Assembly (NCBI GenBank): GCA_019752635.1
Contig: JAIELX010000054.1
Location: 62,001-126,000, forward strand
Source: Candidatus Obscuribacterales bacterium
Lineage (GTDB): Bacteria; Cyanobacteriota; Vampirovibrionia; Obscuribacterales; Obscuribacteraceae
Reading direction: 5' to 3'
Length of the DNA stretch: 64,000 bases
Shown here: positions 10,101-18,400 of the stretch, piece after piece
Position numbering within the stretch: position 1 is the first letter of the stretch
How the letters are laid out: each line of letters opens with the position of its first letter
Program-made: the position numbers and the translations under genes
The notes under the pieces: model-generated
Database searches by the model: none
What the model was told of the DNA's origin: nothing
Seen by the model: the letters and a program-made list of their open reading frames with translations, nothing else

Positions 10101-11116
10101 TCAATCGACTCCATCTTCTGCTGTTCTTTGAAAGACATTGCCACAGTCATGACTCGTCCGTCAAACTCAGGCAGAACAACGTTCATTGCCGTGTCTAGAG
10201 CATTGAGTCCTCTGGTCGATTCCGACCATTGTTTTTGTGTCATCACACTGGTGACGGCCTGCAACACGGGAATGTTCAAGCGCTTCAGCGCATCCACTGA
10301 CCATCCGGCCAAAGTCGGCCCGTCCGGATTTACTTCACCCATCGCGAAAGATGTTGTGTTGATCAAAACATCGATGAGTTGTTGGTTGTCCGAATTGTCT
10401 TGCTCAAAGAATAATTTCAAGGCGACGGGAAATTTGTCTGCGTCATCGAATGCTCGTAAGCTGGACGTGAACACCGGTAAGGTATCCAGCCCCTTTCTGT
10501 CCAATGCGTCAACAATGGCATCGATGAAGTCGGTATTGCCGCTGAGCCAGTGAGCGCGATAAAAAACGACGCCAACGCAAAACTGATGCTTGCGGATTGC
10601 CTGCCACGCCTTTTGGGTGGTCTCTCCGCGCATGGAGGGATGGTAAATGCCGTGATCCGGCAACACCACTGGCGGTTCGAAGTCGAAAGTTGTAAACAGT
10701 AACCCGTCTGAGAGCCGGCGAAGCATTTGAGCAATGTTGGGTGCACCGCCGGCTTGGAAATAGGCCTCGGTATCGTGCGAGATGTGTAGCGGCACGGTTG
10801 AGAGCGCGGCTAGCTCAGGATTAAGGTCTCGGGCTCCGCTCAGGATAGTCAGGTGTTGTGAACGCAGACGAGCAGTTTGCAACAGCTTATCCATTCCGGG
10901 AATCTTTGCCGGGTCGCCGAGGCAGCGCATCACTATGATTCTGCAAGTCTTTATGGCGTCGATAACTTGGTCCATGCTCTCTTCGTTGGCGACGCCTTGC
11001 AGCGCAATACCTGTGACTACGGGAAACTCGGGAGGCAACTCGCGAACGGCAGCAAGAAGCATGCTCAGGTCAGTGTCTGCATGACTCAGAATGGCTATTT
11101 GTGCGTTGGTATTCAA
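7145..11116 (-). CDS. cobN: cobaltochelatase large subunit CobN
   Basis: The large, porphyrin-binding subunit of the ATP-dependent cobaltochelatase, about 1323 residues, close to the family's usual length. Typical CobN/ChlH motifs include HMGKHGTLEWLPGKAV, AGPSGAPTRGM and WGTSAMRTHGDD, and the C-terminal part has WGGYAYAKGQYG and GYKGALELAATVDY. The frame is open up to an ATG at 11161, but that stretch is the terminator hairpin of the cobalamin riboswitch. I therefore place the start at the TTG at 11116, with AGGGA about 6 nt upstream, giving MNTNAQIAIL, close to where the family fold begins. It is the first gene of the B12 operon. Confidence 0.93.
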   Translation of the reverse strand: MNTNAQIAILSHADTDLSMLLAAVRELPPEFPVVTGIALQGVANEESMDQVIDAIKTCRIIVMRCLGDPAKIPGMDKLLQTARLRSQHLTILSGARDLNPELAALSTVPLHISHDTEAYFQAGGAPNIAQMLRRLSDGLLFTTFDFEPPVVLPDHGIYHPSMRGETTQKAWQAIRKHQFCVGVVFYRAHWLSGNTDFIDAIVDALDRKGLDTLPVFTSSLRAFDDADKFPVALKLFFEQDNSDNQQLIDVLINTTSFAMGEVNPDGPTLAGWSVDALKRLNIPVLQAVTSVMTQKQWSESTRGLNALDTAMNVVLPEFDGRVMTVAMSFKEQQKMESIDIARYVPVPDRIERLAGICQRFARLRRLPNAQKKVAFVFTNSSGKAAQIGNAVGLDSPASLLLLMAAMKERGYHLGELPLTSDELMHTLIDRCSYDPEHIGQAQVESALARVSTAQYRLWFNELPEELRQGMLKQWGDPADDLYCHQDHFTIAGLQFGNAVAILQPPRGYGMDQNAIYHQPDLVPTHHYYATYRWLRDSWLSDAIVHMGKHGTLEWLPGKAVALSQNCYPDAIMGDLPLFYPFILNDPGEGSQAKRRSHAVVVDHLMPPMTTADTYGPLAEIAQLVDEYYQAEMLDESRLPLLQQQIWQLVQKANLQYDLNTFIEAELEEHRQLAQHQAPAETKNSQLPVNADKSKSKGESSAGEDALPDEFTDMDWLGVSHLIQEIDGYLCELGAAQIRSGLHILGKAPAEELLVDTLLSLVRIPNADAPGLQAQVAEVFDINLRTLVEKPGDRYERRTGSERLEKLGSRQLFSNSDVIQEVDVLCRRLIAELLTKDFEQGSIPQVIKTVIGVVPPSAETGIKSVLSFICATLMPALKATTDEIGNLLHALDGRYVPAGPSGAPTRGMAHILPTGRNFYAVDPHTLPSESAWFVGRQLAEEVVNRYKRETGAFPEAVTISAWGTSAMRTHGDDIAEVLALLGVRPVWQKENRRVTGVELISPEELKRPRVDVTVRISGFFRDAFPSAIDLINKAVALVVSADEPPEVNFLRKHYLEELTAHSSAGVAQQEGERRASYRVFGSKPGTYGAGILPLIQEKNWTNSDDFALAYVNWGGYAYAKGQYGVDMRDQFKRRLGSTEIAIHNQDNREHDIFDSDDYMQFHGGLIATIRSINGRNPKKYFGNSHDPARPQVRDLKEEVQRVYRTRVVNPKWIESIKKHGYKGALELAATVDYIFGYDATSSVMDDWMYEQLAQTYVLDAEMQQFLQESNPWALHNMTERLLEATERGMWKAPSQECLNRLKETLLSSDELLEKRQEQPAGAAK

Positions 11117-11132
11117 ATTTTGTCCCTGAAAT

Positions 11133-11157
11133 AAAAAAACCTGGCTTGAGGCCAGGT
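11133..11157 (-). terminator. Rho-independent terminator of the cobalamin riboswitch
   Basis: On the minus strand a 6-bp GC-rich stem (CCTGGC with GCCAGG, plus one A-T pair) with a 5-nt loop is followed directly by seven T residues. It lies between the riboswitch and the proposed cobN start, so binding of cobalamin probably favours this hairpin and stops transcription early. The ATG at 11161 lies just ahead of its 5' arm and is unlikely to be used. Confidence 0.85.
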
Positions 11158-11220
11158 ACATTCGTGCGAGAGCAGCGATAGCAGCTCGCTATTTCTCTTT
11201 GCCTCGAAGAGAAAATAACA

Positions 11221-11395
11221 GTTGAACATCCAGCGGGCATCCTGACTTACAGCTTGTTGCTGCTTACAGTTGCGGGACAGCGGTGGATTCTCACCACACT
11301 TCCCCCGAAAATCGCTTGTGCGATCTGGACGCGATAAATTTTGAAGCCATTCTCCTTACTGTAGTGGCTCAGTTATATCTTGAAGGCTTTGATAT
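11221..11395 (-). promoter_or_regulatory. adenosylcobalamin riboswitch
   Basis: The minus strand carries the ordered conserved blocks of the cobalamin riboswitch: GAGCCACT, then GGGAAGTGTGGTGAGAATCC, then CCGCTGTCCCGCAACTGTAA, and the B12 box AGTCAGGATGCCCGC at 11233-11247. It lies directly upstream of cobN and is followed by a hairpin-forming spacer (an 8-bp AAGAGAAA-type stem near 11190-11215) and a Rho-independent terminator. The outer limits are estimated. It should repress the whole cobN-to-cobM operon when adenosylcobalamin is plentiful. cobQ, cobD and cobC are not downstream of it and must be controlled otherwise. The rest of the gap (11396-11530) shows nothing I recognise. Confidence 0.93.
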
Positions 11396-11530
11396 TTGCG
11401 CCATTCATAAATGAGATTCTTCTCGTGCAGGGACCGGCGAACCGCGCGAATGAGGTCTGCCGTGCGGGCTAAGAGCGGCGGGGATTCTCAAAGTTGGACG
11501 CGCTGTTGTCGGTAAAAAAGCGTTACTTGT

Positions 11531-13000
11531 CTACATACCTAACGCTCTTTCGACAACTTCCAAATGCAAATATCGATTCAGCGCATCGGCTAGATTGTCC
11601 AGTCTGGCTTCATGAAGTTGACGAAGGTTTAGCTCCTGCGGTTTTTGCAGACCCGCCCAGCGAAGCAGCGCTTTGCATGCCTGCGGGGAGTCGAAAAGTC
11701 CATGTAGATAGGTTCCGGCAATACTGTCATCCTCGCTAAGCGCACCATCGACGGTTCTATCTGCAAGAGTGACGAAGGGACGCTGCAAAGCGTGTCCTTG
11801 GCTAACGCCCATGTGGATTTCATAACCGCTGACCGGTGCATCCTCAATAGTCATGGAACCGGATACTCGTGCCAGTCTCTTTTCTGGTTCCAGGGTAGTC
11901 TCCAGTTCCAGGAATCCGAAGCCGCTCGACGATCCCGCTGATGACTCGAGACCGAGCGGATCGTGCAGTGCTCGTCCGAGCATCTGGAATCCGCCGCAGA
12001 TGCCGAGCAATTTTCCGCCGTAGCGTACGTGACGCAACAGCTTCTCTTTCCAACCATTGGCCAGCAGGACATCGAGGTCGTCGCGCACATTCTTGCTGCC
12101 TGGCAAAATCACCAGGTCTGCCGGTGGCAAGGGCGCGTTCGCGTCTACGAACTGCAGATGAACCTGCGGATGTTCGCACAGGGCGTCGAAGTCCGTGTCA
12201 TTGCTTACTCGTGGTGTTCGAACTACACAGATTCTCAATTGGTTTTCCAGTGGTGCCGGAACGTGCTTGCGAGCGCGGCTTGAAAGGCTATCTTCGGCTT
12301 CCAGATTGAGGTCTGTCAAATAAGGTAAGACACCCAGCACCGATTTCCCCGTTCGCTTTTCGAGCCAATCGATACCCGAGGTCAACAATCCCGGGTCTCC
12401 GCGAAACTTGTTGATGACCATTGCGAGCACGCGTTTTCGTTCTGAACGCGACAGCAGCGCTAATGTTCCATACAGGTGCGCGAAGACGCCACCTTGCTCA
12501 ATATCGGCAATCAAGAGCACCGGGCAATCTATTGCTTCGGCAAAACCCATGTTAGCTATGTCGCCTTCGCGCAGATTAATCTCTGCCGGGCTTCCGGCGC
12601 CTTCGATCACGATGTAGTCATACTGAGTGCTGAGTCGAGCAAATGATTCCAGCACATACTGCATCATCTCCGGTTTGCGAGAATGATATTGCTTTGCGTC
12701 CATGTTGCCGATCGACCTGCCGTTGACAATGATCTGTGAACCTGTCATCGAGTTCGGTTTCAACAGAACGGGATTCATATCCGTGGTGGGATCGATGCCG
12801 CAAGCAAGTGCTTGCATTGCTTGGGCTCGCCCGATTTCTCCTCCATCCACCGCTACCGCGCTGTTTAGCGACATGTTCTGCGGCTTGAATGGTGCCACTC
12901 TCTTTCCGCGAAGTCGAAGCCACCTGCACAAGCCAGCCGCGAAAATACTCTTGCCGGCGTTGGAAGTGGTGCCTTGGATCATGATTGCTTTTGCTGTCAT
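11531..13000 (-). CDS. cobQ: cobyric acid synthase
   Basis: CobQ (489 residues) uses glutamine and ATP to amidate side chains b, d, e and g of adenosylcobyrinic acid diamide. The N-terminal dethiobiotin-synthetase-like domain has MIQGTTSNAGKS (P-loop), KPQNMSLNS and VIEGAGSPAEINL. The C-terminal glutamine amidotransferase domain has the nucleophile cysteine in GICGGFQMLG and the histidine in TYLHGLFDS. The ATG at 13000 is preferred to an upstream TTG at 13018 because MTAKAIMIQGT is the usual family start. Its 5' end is only 38 bp from the divergent cobD gene, so the two share a short promoter region. Confidence 0.95.
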   Translation of the reverse strand: MTAKAIMIQGTTSNAGKSIFAAGLCRWLRLRGKRVAPFKPQNMSLNSAVAVDGGEIGRAQAMQALACGIDPTTDMNPVLLKPNSMTGSQIIVNGRSIGNMDAKQYHSRKPEMMQYVLESFARLSTQYDYIVIEGAGSPAEINLREGDIANMGFAEAIDCPVLLIADIEQGGVFAHLYGTLALLSRSERKRVLAMVINKFRGDPGLLTSGIDWLEKRTGKSVLGVLPYLTDLNLEAEDSLSSRARKHVPAPLENQLRICVVRTPRVSNDTDFDALCEHPQVHLQFVDANAPLPPADLVILPGSKNVRDDLDVLLANGWKEKLLRHVRYGGKLLGICGGFQMLGRALHDPLGLESSAGSSSGFGFLELETTLEPEKRLARVSGSMTIEDAPVSGYEIHMGVSQGHALQRPFVTLADRTVDGALSEDDSIAGTYLHGLFDSPQACKALLRWAGLQKPQELNLRQLHEARLDNLADALNRYLHLEVVERALGM

Positions 13001-13038
13001 GCTAGAATTCTCGCACAAAAATTCTGACGGTAGAAAAT

Positions 13039-13968
13039 GTGCACGGCTATTCTTTAGTTGCAGCGGTATTGATGGATGAAGTCTTCGGCGAGCTTCACGC
13101 TGGCCATCCTGTAGTTGGATTTGGCAACTTGGCGCATGCTGCCGAAAATTATTTCTTTACTCTTTCAGACACGGCTACCAGAGTTCGCAAAAATCTTCAG
13201 GGCGCGCTGGCCGTTGTCGTCTTGATTTTGCCGTTAGTTATAGCGGCATTAATCATCTCGAATCTTGCTGGTCAGTTAAGTTGGATTTTTGAAGCTGTTG
13301 TCTTGTACTTTGCGATTGGCTCTAGAAGCCTGAGAGAGCATGCACAGCGAGTGCGCATCGCGTTAGCGAAAGACGACATAGAAGAGGCTCGTCGGGCTGT
13401 TGGAATGATCGTGAGTCGAGACACTACGAATATGAATGCGAGTGACATCTCAAGAGCGACCATCGAATCTGTTTTGGAAAATGGCAACGATGCAATCTTC
13501 TCTGCAATCTTCTGGACTCTGATCCTTGGTGCACCGGGCGCGGTGCTGCTGCGGACCTCCAATACACTGGATGCGATGTGGGGTTACAAAAACGATCGTT
13601 ATCGTGATTACGGTTGGTTTGCCGCGCGGTTGGATGATGTTCTTAACTTCATTCCTGCGCGATTGACAGCTTTGACTTATGCACTTTGCGGAAGCTTCTC
13701 CTCCGCAATCCAATGTTTCGTCCGGCAGAGTGCAACGTGGTACAGCCCCAATGCCGGCCCCGTTATGTCCGCCGGTGCAGGGGCATTGCGCGTACGTCTG
13801 GGGGGAGAAGCTGTTTATGGCGGTCGTAAGAAAGTGCGGCCGATTTTGGGGTGCACCAACGAACCGGAAGTCGCTGATATTGATCGTGCCACCACTCTCG
13901 TGTTCAAATCGCTGATGCTATGGGTGGTGCTGGCACTGCTTGGCGAATTTGCGGCGGTGTTGCATTGA
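13039..13968 (+). CDS. cobD: adenosylcobinamide-phosphate synthase CobD/CbiB
   Basis: Membrane protein (309 residues) that joins cobyric acid to the aminopropanol arm. Family motifs are visible: the early DEVFGELHAGHPVVGFG segment, ENGNDAIFSAIFW, LGAPGAVLLRTSNTLDAMWG and the signature ARLDDVLNFIPARLTAL. Hydrophobic stretches near residues 50-95, 150-175 and 285-305 fit its known membrane location. The start is a GTG; an initiating position further upstream is limited by cobQ, which diverges 38 bp away. The next plus-strand gene, cobC, makes the aminopropanol phosphate precursor used in this step, which supports the assignment. Confidence 0.92.
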   Translation: MHGYSLVAAVLMDEVFGELHAGHPVVGFGNLAHAAENYFFTLSDTATRVRKNLQGALAVVVLILPLVIAALIISNLAGQLSWIFEAVVLYFAIGSRSLREHAQRVRIALAKDDIEEARRAVGMIVSRDTTNMNASDISRATIESVLENGNDAIFSAIFWTLILGAPGAVLLRTSNTLDAMWGYKNDRYRDYGWFAARLDDVLNFIPARLTALTYALCGSFSSAIQCFVRQSATWYSPNAGPVMSAGAGALRVRLGGEAVYGGRKKVRPILGCTNEPEVADIDRATTLVFKSLMLWVVLALLGEFAAVLH

Positions 13969-13980
13969 ACTTCACAAACA

Positions 13981-14070
13981 TATCGTCAGCTTCGCTACAA
14001 GGCACCGACCTGTCGTCAGCTTCGCTGCAAGTCACGGACATAGTGTCAGCTTCTAAACAAGGCGAATGTC
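13981..14070 (+). repeat. three tandem 30-bp repeats
   Basis: Three units begin at 13981, 14011 and 14041, each built around CGTCAGCTTCGCTACAAG or a close variant. Units 1 and 2 match at 25 of 30 positions; unit 3 is more worn. The period equals ten codons, so all frames read as short peptide repeats, but no frame has a convincing start. It fills the space between cobD and cobC. Function unknown. Confidence 0.8.
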
Positions 14071-14082
14071 CTTCGGCTGACC

Positions 14083-14110
14083 CCGGGGGCACGGGCATCC
14101 TGCCCGCTCC
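14083..14110. repeat. small GC-rich palindrome downstream of the tandem repeat
   Basis: CGGGCA at 14092-14097 pairs with TGCCCG at 14101-14106 across a 3-nt loop, inside a C/G-rich stretch. There is no T-run, so a classical terminator is unlikely. From memory, GGCACGGGCATCCTGCCCG-like words occur as dispersed intergenic repeats in several bacterial phyla; only one copy was noticed in this window. Confidence 0.45.
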
Positions 14111-14187
14111 GGAACGTGCTCGGCGAAACTGTCATAAGATTGCGAGCTCCGCAATTGAAGTTCTTTCTGGTTCCCTGGAGCGCGGAT

Positions 14188-15204
14188 ATGCCTGAGCATG
14201 GTGGCAATCTCACTTTGGCAGTTGAGCGCTTTGGTATTCCTTCCGAAAGGTGGATTGATCTTTCGACTGGTATCAACCCTGAGTCGTTTCCCTTTAGTCC
14301 ATTGAACGCGACAGATTGGCGCACGCTTCCGCACGCAGAGAGTGAGTTGCTCACTGCTGCTCGGGCTTACTACAACGCAACCAGTATACTCGCCGTTGCA
14401 GGATCGCAGGCTGCAATTCAGCTACTTCCGCGACTACGTTCGAAAAGCCGGGTGGCTTTTCTTCCTCTCTCCTACAACGAGCATTCCTACAATTGGCGAA
14501 AGCGAGGCCATGAATGCGTCGCGGTCTCGAAGGAGCAGTTAATCGCTGATTGCTCGTCGTTTGATGTCGTTGTAATTTGCAATCCGAACAACCCTACTGG
14601 CGAAAAGTTCGCTCCTGAAGTTCTACTCGAATTGCACGCTAATCTCTCTCAGCGATCCGGCTGGCTGGTAGTTGACGAAGCATTCATGGATTGCACTCCT
14701 TCTTCGTCCGTTGTTTCCTCCACTGGTGACACTCGCGAAGGTCTTATAGTTTTGCGCTCATTTGGCAAATTCTTTGGCTTGGCCGGAGTGAGGCTTGGAT
14801 TTGTTGCTGCGTGGTCGGAGCTGTTGGAAGAAATGCGCTCCGAATTGGGACCATGGACAGTGAATGGTCCGGCGTTGAAGATTGCATGTGAGGCGCTTCG
14901 TGCTACCGAATGGCACTCTATCGCTCGCACCCGCCTCACCGTTACTTCTTCCCGTTTGAAGGAATTGCTTTGTGATTTCGATCTTACGCCGACTGGTGGC
15001 ACCGCATTCTTTCAGTGGATCGAGACACCTCGTGCACGTCGCTTGCACGAACACATTGCCGCGGGTGGAATACTGACCCGCTTGTTCGAACCGGTGGAGA
15101 CCGCGCGCATGTCACCAAGCATTCGCTTTGGATTGCCCGGCTCGGAGGAAGAGTTTAACCGCCTTCAAACCAGACTGCGCAGTTTCGAAATTGGCCTGTT
15201 TTGA
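14188..15204 (+). CDS. cobC: threonine-phosphate decarboxylase-like aminotransferase CobC
   Basis: A PLP-dependent class I/II aminotransferase-fold protein (338 residues) that probably makes (R)-1-amino-2-propanol phosphate from threonine phosphate for the lower arm of cobalamin. It starts MPEHGGNL, close to the family start (HGGN), followed by DLSTGINPE, CNPNNPTG (131-138), the aspartate in VVDEAF (D163) and the Schiff-base lysine in SFGKFFGLAG (K194). The ATG at 14188 has GGAG 8 nt upstream; an upstream frame to 14116 is only a continuation through the palindrome region. Histidinol-phosphate aminotransferases are close relatives, but the HGGN start and the cobD neighbour favour CobC. The 250 bp downstream (15205-15454) hold no recognised gene. 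Confidence 0.9.
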   Translation: MPEHGGNLTLAVERFGIPSERWIDLSTGINPESFPFSPLNATDWRTLPHAESELLTAARAYYNATSILAVAGSQAAIQLLPRLRSKSRVAFLPLSYNEHSYNWRKRGHECVAVSKEQLIADCSSFDVVVICNPNNPTGEKFAPEVLLELHANLSQRSGWLVVDEAFMDCTPSSSVVSSTGDTREGLIVLRSFGKFFGLAGVRLGFVAAWSELLEEMRSELGPWTVNGPALKIACEALRATEWHSIARTRLTVTSSRLKELLCDFDLTPTGGTAFFQWIETPRARRLHEHIAAGGILTRLFEPVETARMSPSIRFGLPGSEEEFNRLQTRLRSFEIGLF

Positions 15205-15454
15205 TGTTCTGTGATCCGATATCACTTCTGGTGACCAATGCATGCGCTGATTAAGTCCACTGCCGACGCTTGCTAACCTGCGGTAATCGCGCACGCTTGG
15301 ATAGGCTGTGCCGCCGCGCCTCAAATGTCGATCTGAGATTAGTATTCAGTGACTGATTTCGTTGCTACTTCTGAGAATTCCGCTTGCCAAGCGCCTTGCG
15401 AGGGTATAGTCAAAGTATGAGACTGAAAATTGGCAGGGCAGTGAGGACTTCAAA

Positions 15455-18400
15455 TTGCGATCAAAGCTTCTTGCTCCTGTATTGTTCGGCTGTTTTGTCA
15501 CTAGCTTCTGGGCCTCTTCCGCCCGAGCCGAAGAACCGGTAACCACCGAAACGTCCACAGGTCGCGTCCAGCCGTCTTTGTCATCTAATGCGATCCACTT
15601 GGATCTGACTTCAGTTGATCGCACGGCAACAGCTGGGCACCTAGCAGCTGAGGGGCTGGAGATTCTAGTTGGCGAAACTGTCAGACAGCTTTCGTCTACG
15701 TCAATGCTGACGCCGGCCGAAAAATTAGCGGCGTACCAGGTTTTCTCAGAGCGAACCCAAACGATCATCCTTGGCGCGCAAGGCAACGCTATTGGCGGCA
15801 CGTTCACGATGGGCGAAAGATTTACGAACTATGTATCCGGGCTTGTTATACCGGAAGGGGTGCTTGCTTCTCGCGATTTTGGAACAGCATCAGCATTGCA
15901 GTTGACTGGCCCCTTGGTCAATGCGGGAACATTAATGGCCACGTCGAGCAATGCTGCAGCAACGGCTGCGTTAATTAGCGCTTCCAGTATAGTAAATCAA
16001 TCTACTGGTTTAATTGCTTCGATGGCCGGTACTGCCAACGGTGTCGGTTTAGATTTGCATCTAACCGCCAGGGGCGACATCATAAACTTCGGCACGATTG
16101 CCAGTGCTGGCAACCTCAGCTTATCCGCGGGGGGCGCTATTGTAAACGGATCGACAACGACGCCGGCTGTCGCCTCAATAATTTCAGCAATGAGCAGCGC
16201 AATGCCGACATTGCTTGCCAACGGCAATCTAGTTCTCAACTCTTCCAGCATTGTGAACAGTGGTCTTATCGAATCGCTAAATGGAAACATTCAATCTGCG
16301 TTAAGTACCACGCAAGTGCTGAGCCGCGATACCGGTCTAATGCAAGCACTTCAGGGCACCATTAATTTGGGCACCGCGAGTGTTCTCTCGAACTCTGCCC
16401 TTAATGTATTAGGTGGAACATTTCGTGCAACCGATATAGACCTTATAGCCGGAGGCGGGAATGGGAAACTCCGCGTAGAAGTTGAGCAGCTTGACGGGAC
16501 AGTGCATACGGCTGGTTCATATGCTAGGGTCGGCGTTCGAGAAGGCGCACTGCTGTTAGGCAACATCCAAATAGCAGGCGACCCTACATACTTTAATAGC
16601 GCTGTGAATGGTGACATCCAGATATCGGGAAATATTTCGGTTGAAGAAGCACTTTCAATCATCGCCAGTAGAAACATCACTACTACAGCGGCAGCGACAT
16701 TGATTCAAGCAAGAAGCGCTGCCGGGCAGGGGTTTGATATAAACTTTCTCGCCGGGGCTAACATTACTACAGGTGCTGGTTCCACCAGCAGTATTAATAC
16801 CACTCCTCCTATTGTTGGCTCTGCCATAAGTCCGGTCACCATTAACGGTGCATCTGCTACGGGGGGAAATGTCGACTTTACAGCATCGCCTCTGTTGTCC
16901 ATTAATGCCAGTTCAACCTGCGCAAATTGCAGTGGCGGAAACGTTGTTATTGCGGCTTACGCCAATGGTGCAGGAAGCGGGTTCATCAAATTGCCGCCGC
17001 AGACATCTCCGACACAATTAGGAAGCACTGTGAATGCATCTGGATTTGGAACCGGCAACAACGGATCTGTAACGATGCTGGCCGGTGGCACCGTGGGTGA
17101 AACCATCCAAACTGGTGCTGTATTCACGCGATTAGGAACGGGTGGACTGAATGGAAACATTAGTCTTGCCACAGCCCAGCCAGTTACCTCCGACGGCAAT
17201 GCTCTAGTATTCGGAACCGATGGGCGAATAAGCTCGGGAAATTTTTTGCGAGCAGGTGCTACTCAAGCTGGCGCCTCGATTAACATCAACAACAATTTAA
17301 TAGCCAGTGGTTTAGTGGACATTCAGGCCGGTGCTCACATCACAACGACACCCGGTGTAGTGGCAACCGTTCCCGTTGGACCTAGCAGTTCATTCGGTGC
17401 TGGATTTAAGTTTCTCGGACAGGGAGTGGCTATTAATAATGCAGGGTCAACTGCATATGTGGCGAATCTGCTGGACAATTCAATTACCGTTATTCGCACA
17501 TCAGACAATGTGGTCACGGATACTATCCAGCTCGGACCCCCGAATCCCGGCGGTATTTTTATCACCGCGGCTGTCTTAGAGGGACTAGAAGTCACTCCTG
17601 ACGATAAGTATCTAATAGCCAGTAGTATCTTTGGCGATAACGCACTGGGGGCTCTCTACGTAATTGACACGACCAACAACACAGTAGTCAACCAAATCGA
17701 TTCAGACGTGTTTCATTTGTACCCAGCCTGCGTCACGATTGACTCTACCGGGAAATATGCTTACGTCAGCAATGAAGGCTTGTTTGACCCGAGCGTACTT
17801 GTTGCCGCATCAAATTTGTCTGTGATCGATATTGATGCGGCCATAAATAATCCGGGCAGCGCGCTGGTCAGCACCGTTGATTTGGGAGTAGACCCATTTC
17901 AGTCAACGCTGACGCCCGATGGGCGGTTCCTCTATACTTTGAACGCACTGGGCTCTCTGCCACCAACGATATCTGCGCCGACCGTATCGGTCATCGATAC
18001 ACAACTTGCATTAACAGACCCGGCCAACGCCGTGGTCGCCACAATTACTTTGCCTTCGCTCCCTACGGTCGAGTTCGGTGCGCTTAGCATCGCTATGCAT
18101 CCGAGCGGTAACCGCGTTTACGTATCTAATGCCGACACCAATTCGCTACAGGTGATTGATACTGCAACAAATCAGATTGTGGGAAATGTAGGAGTCGGAA
18201 CGCAGCCCGGAGGCGTTGCGATAGAACGCGGTGGCACGTTTTTGTTTTCGATGAACAGTAACGCTTCCAATGGATATTCCACTTTGGCAAACGGAAGCAT
18301 GTCCATCGTTCGCACCGGTGACAATACCACAGTTGCTGAGGTGCCTCTGGGTCTGGTACCGCTCATGTTTACCAACAATTTTCTTGAGTTTTCAAATGGA

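Noticed and set aside
11117..11161. ATG at 11161 as cobN start
   Set aside because: It lies at the base of the riboswitch terminator; translation from there would have to pass through the hairpin and T-run.
15384..15410. TTGCCA and TATAGT as a promoter for the large surface protein
   Set aside because: The spacing is only 15 bp and the hexamers are imperfect, so it was not listed.
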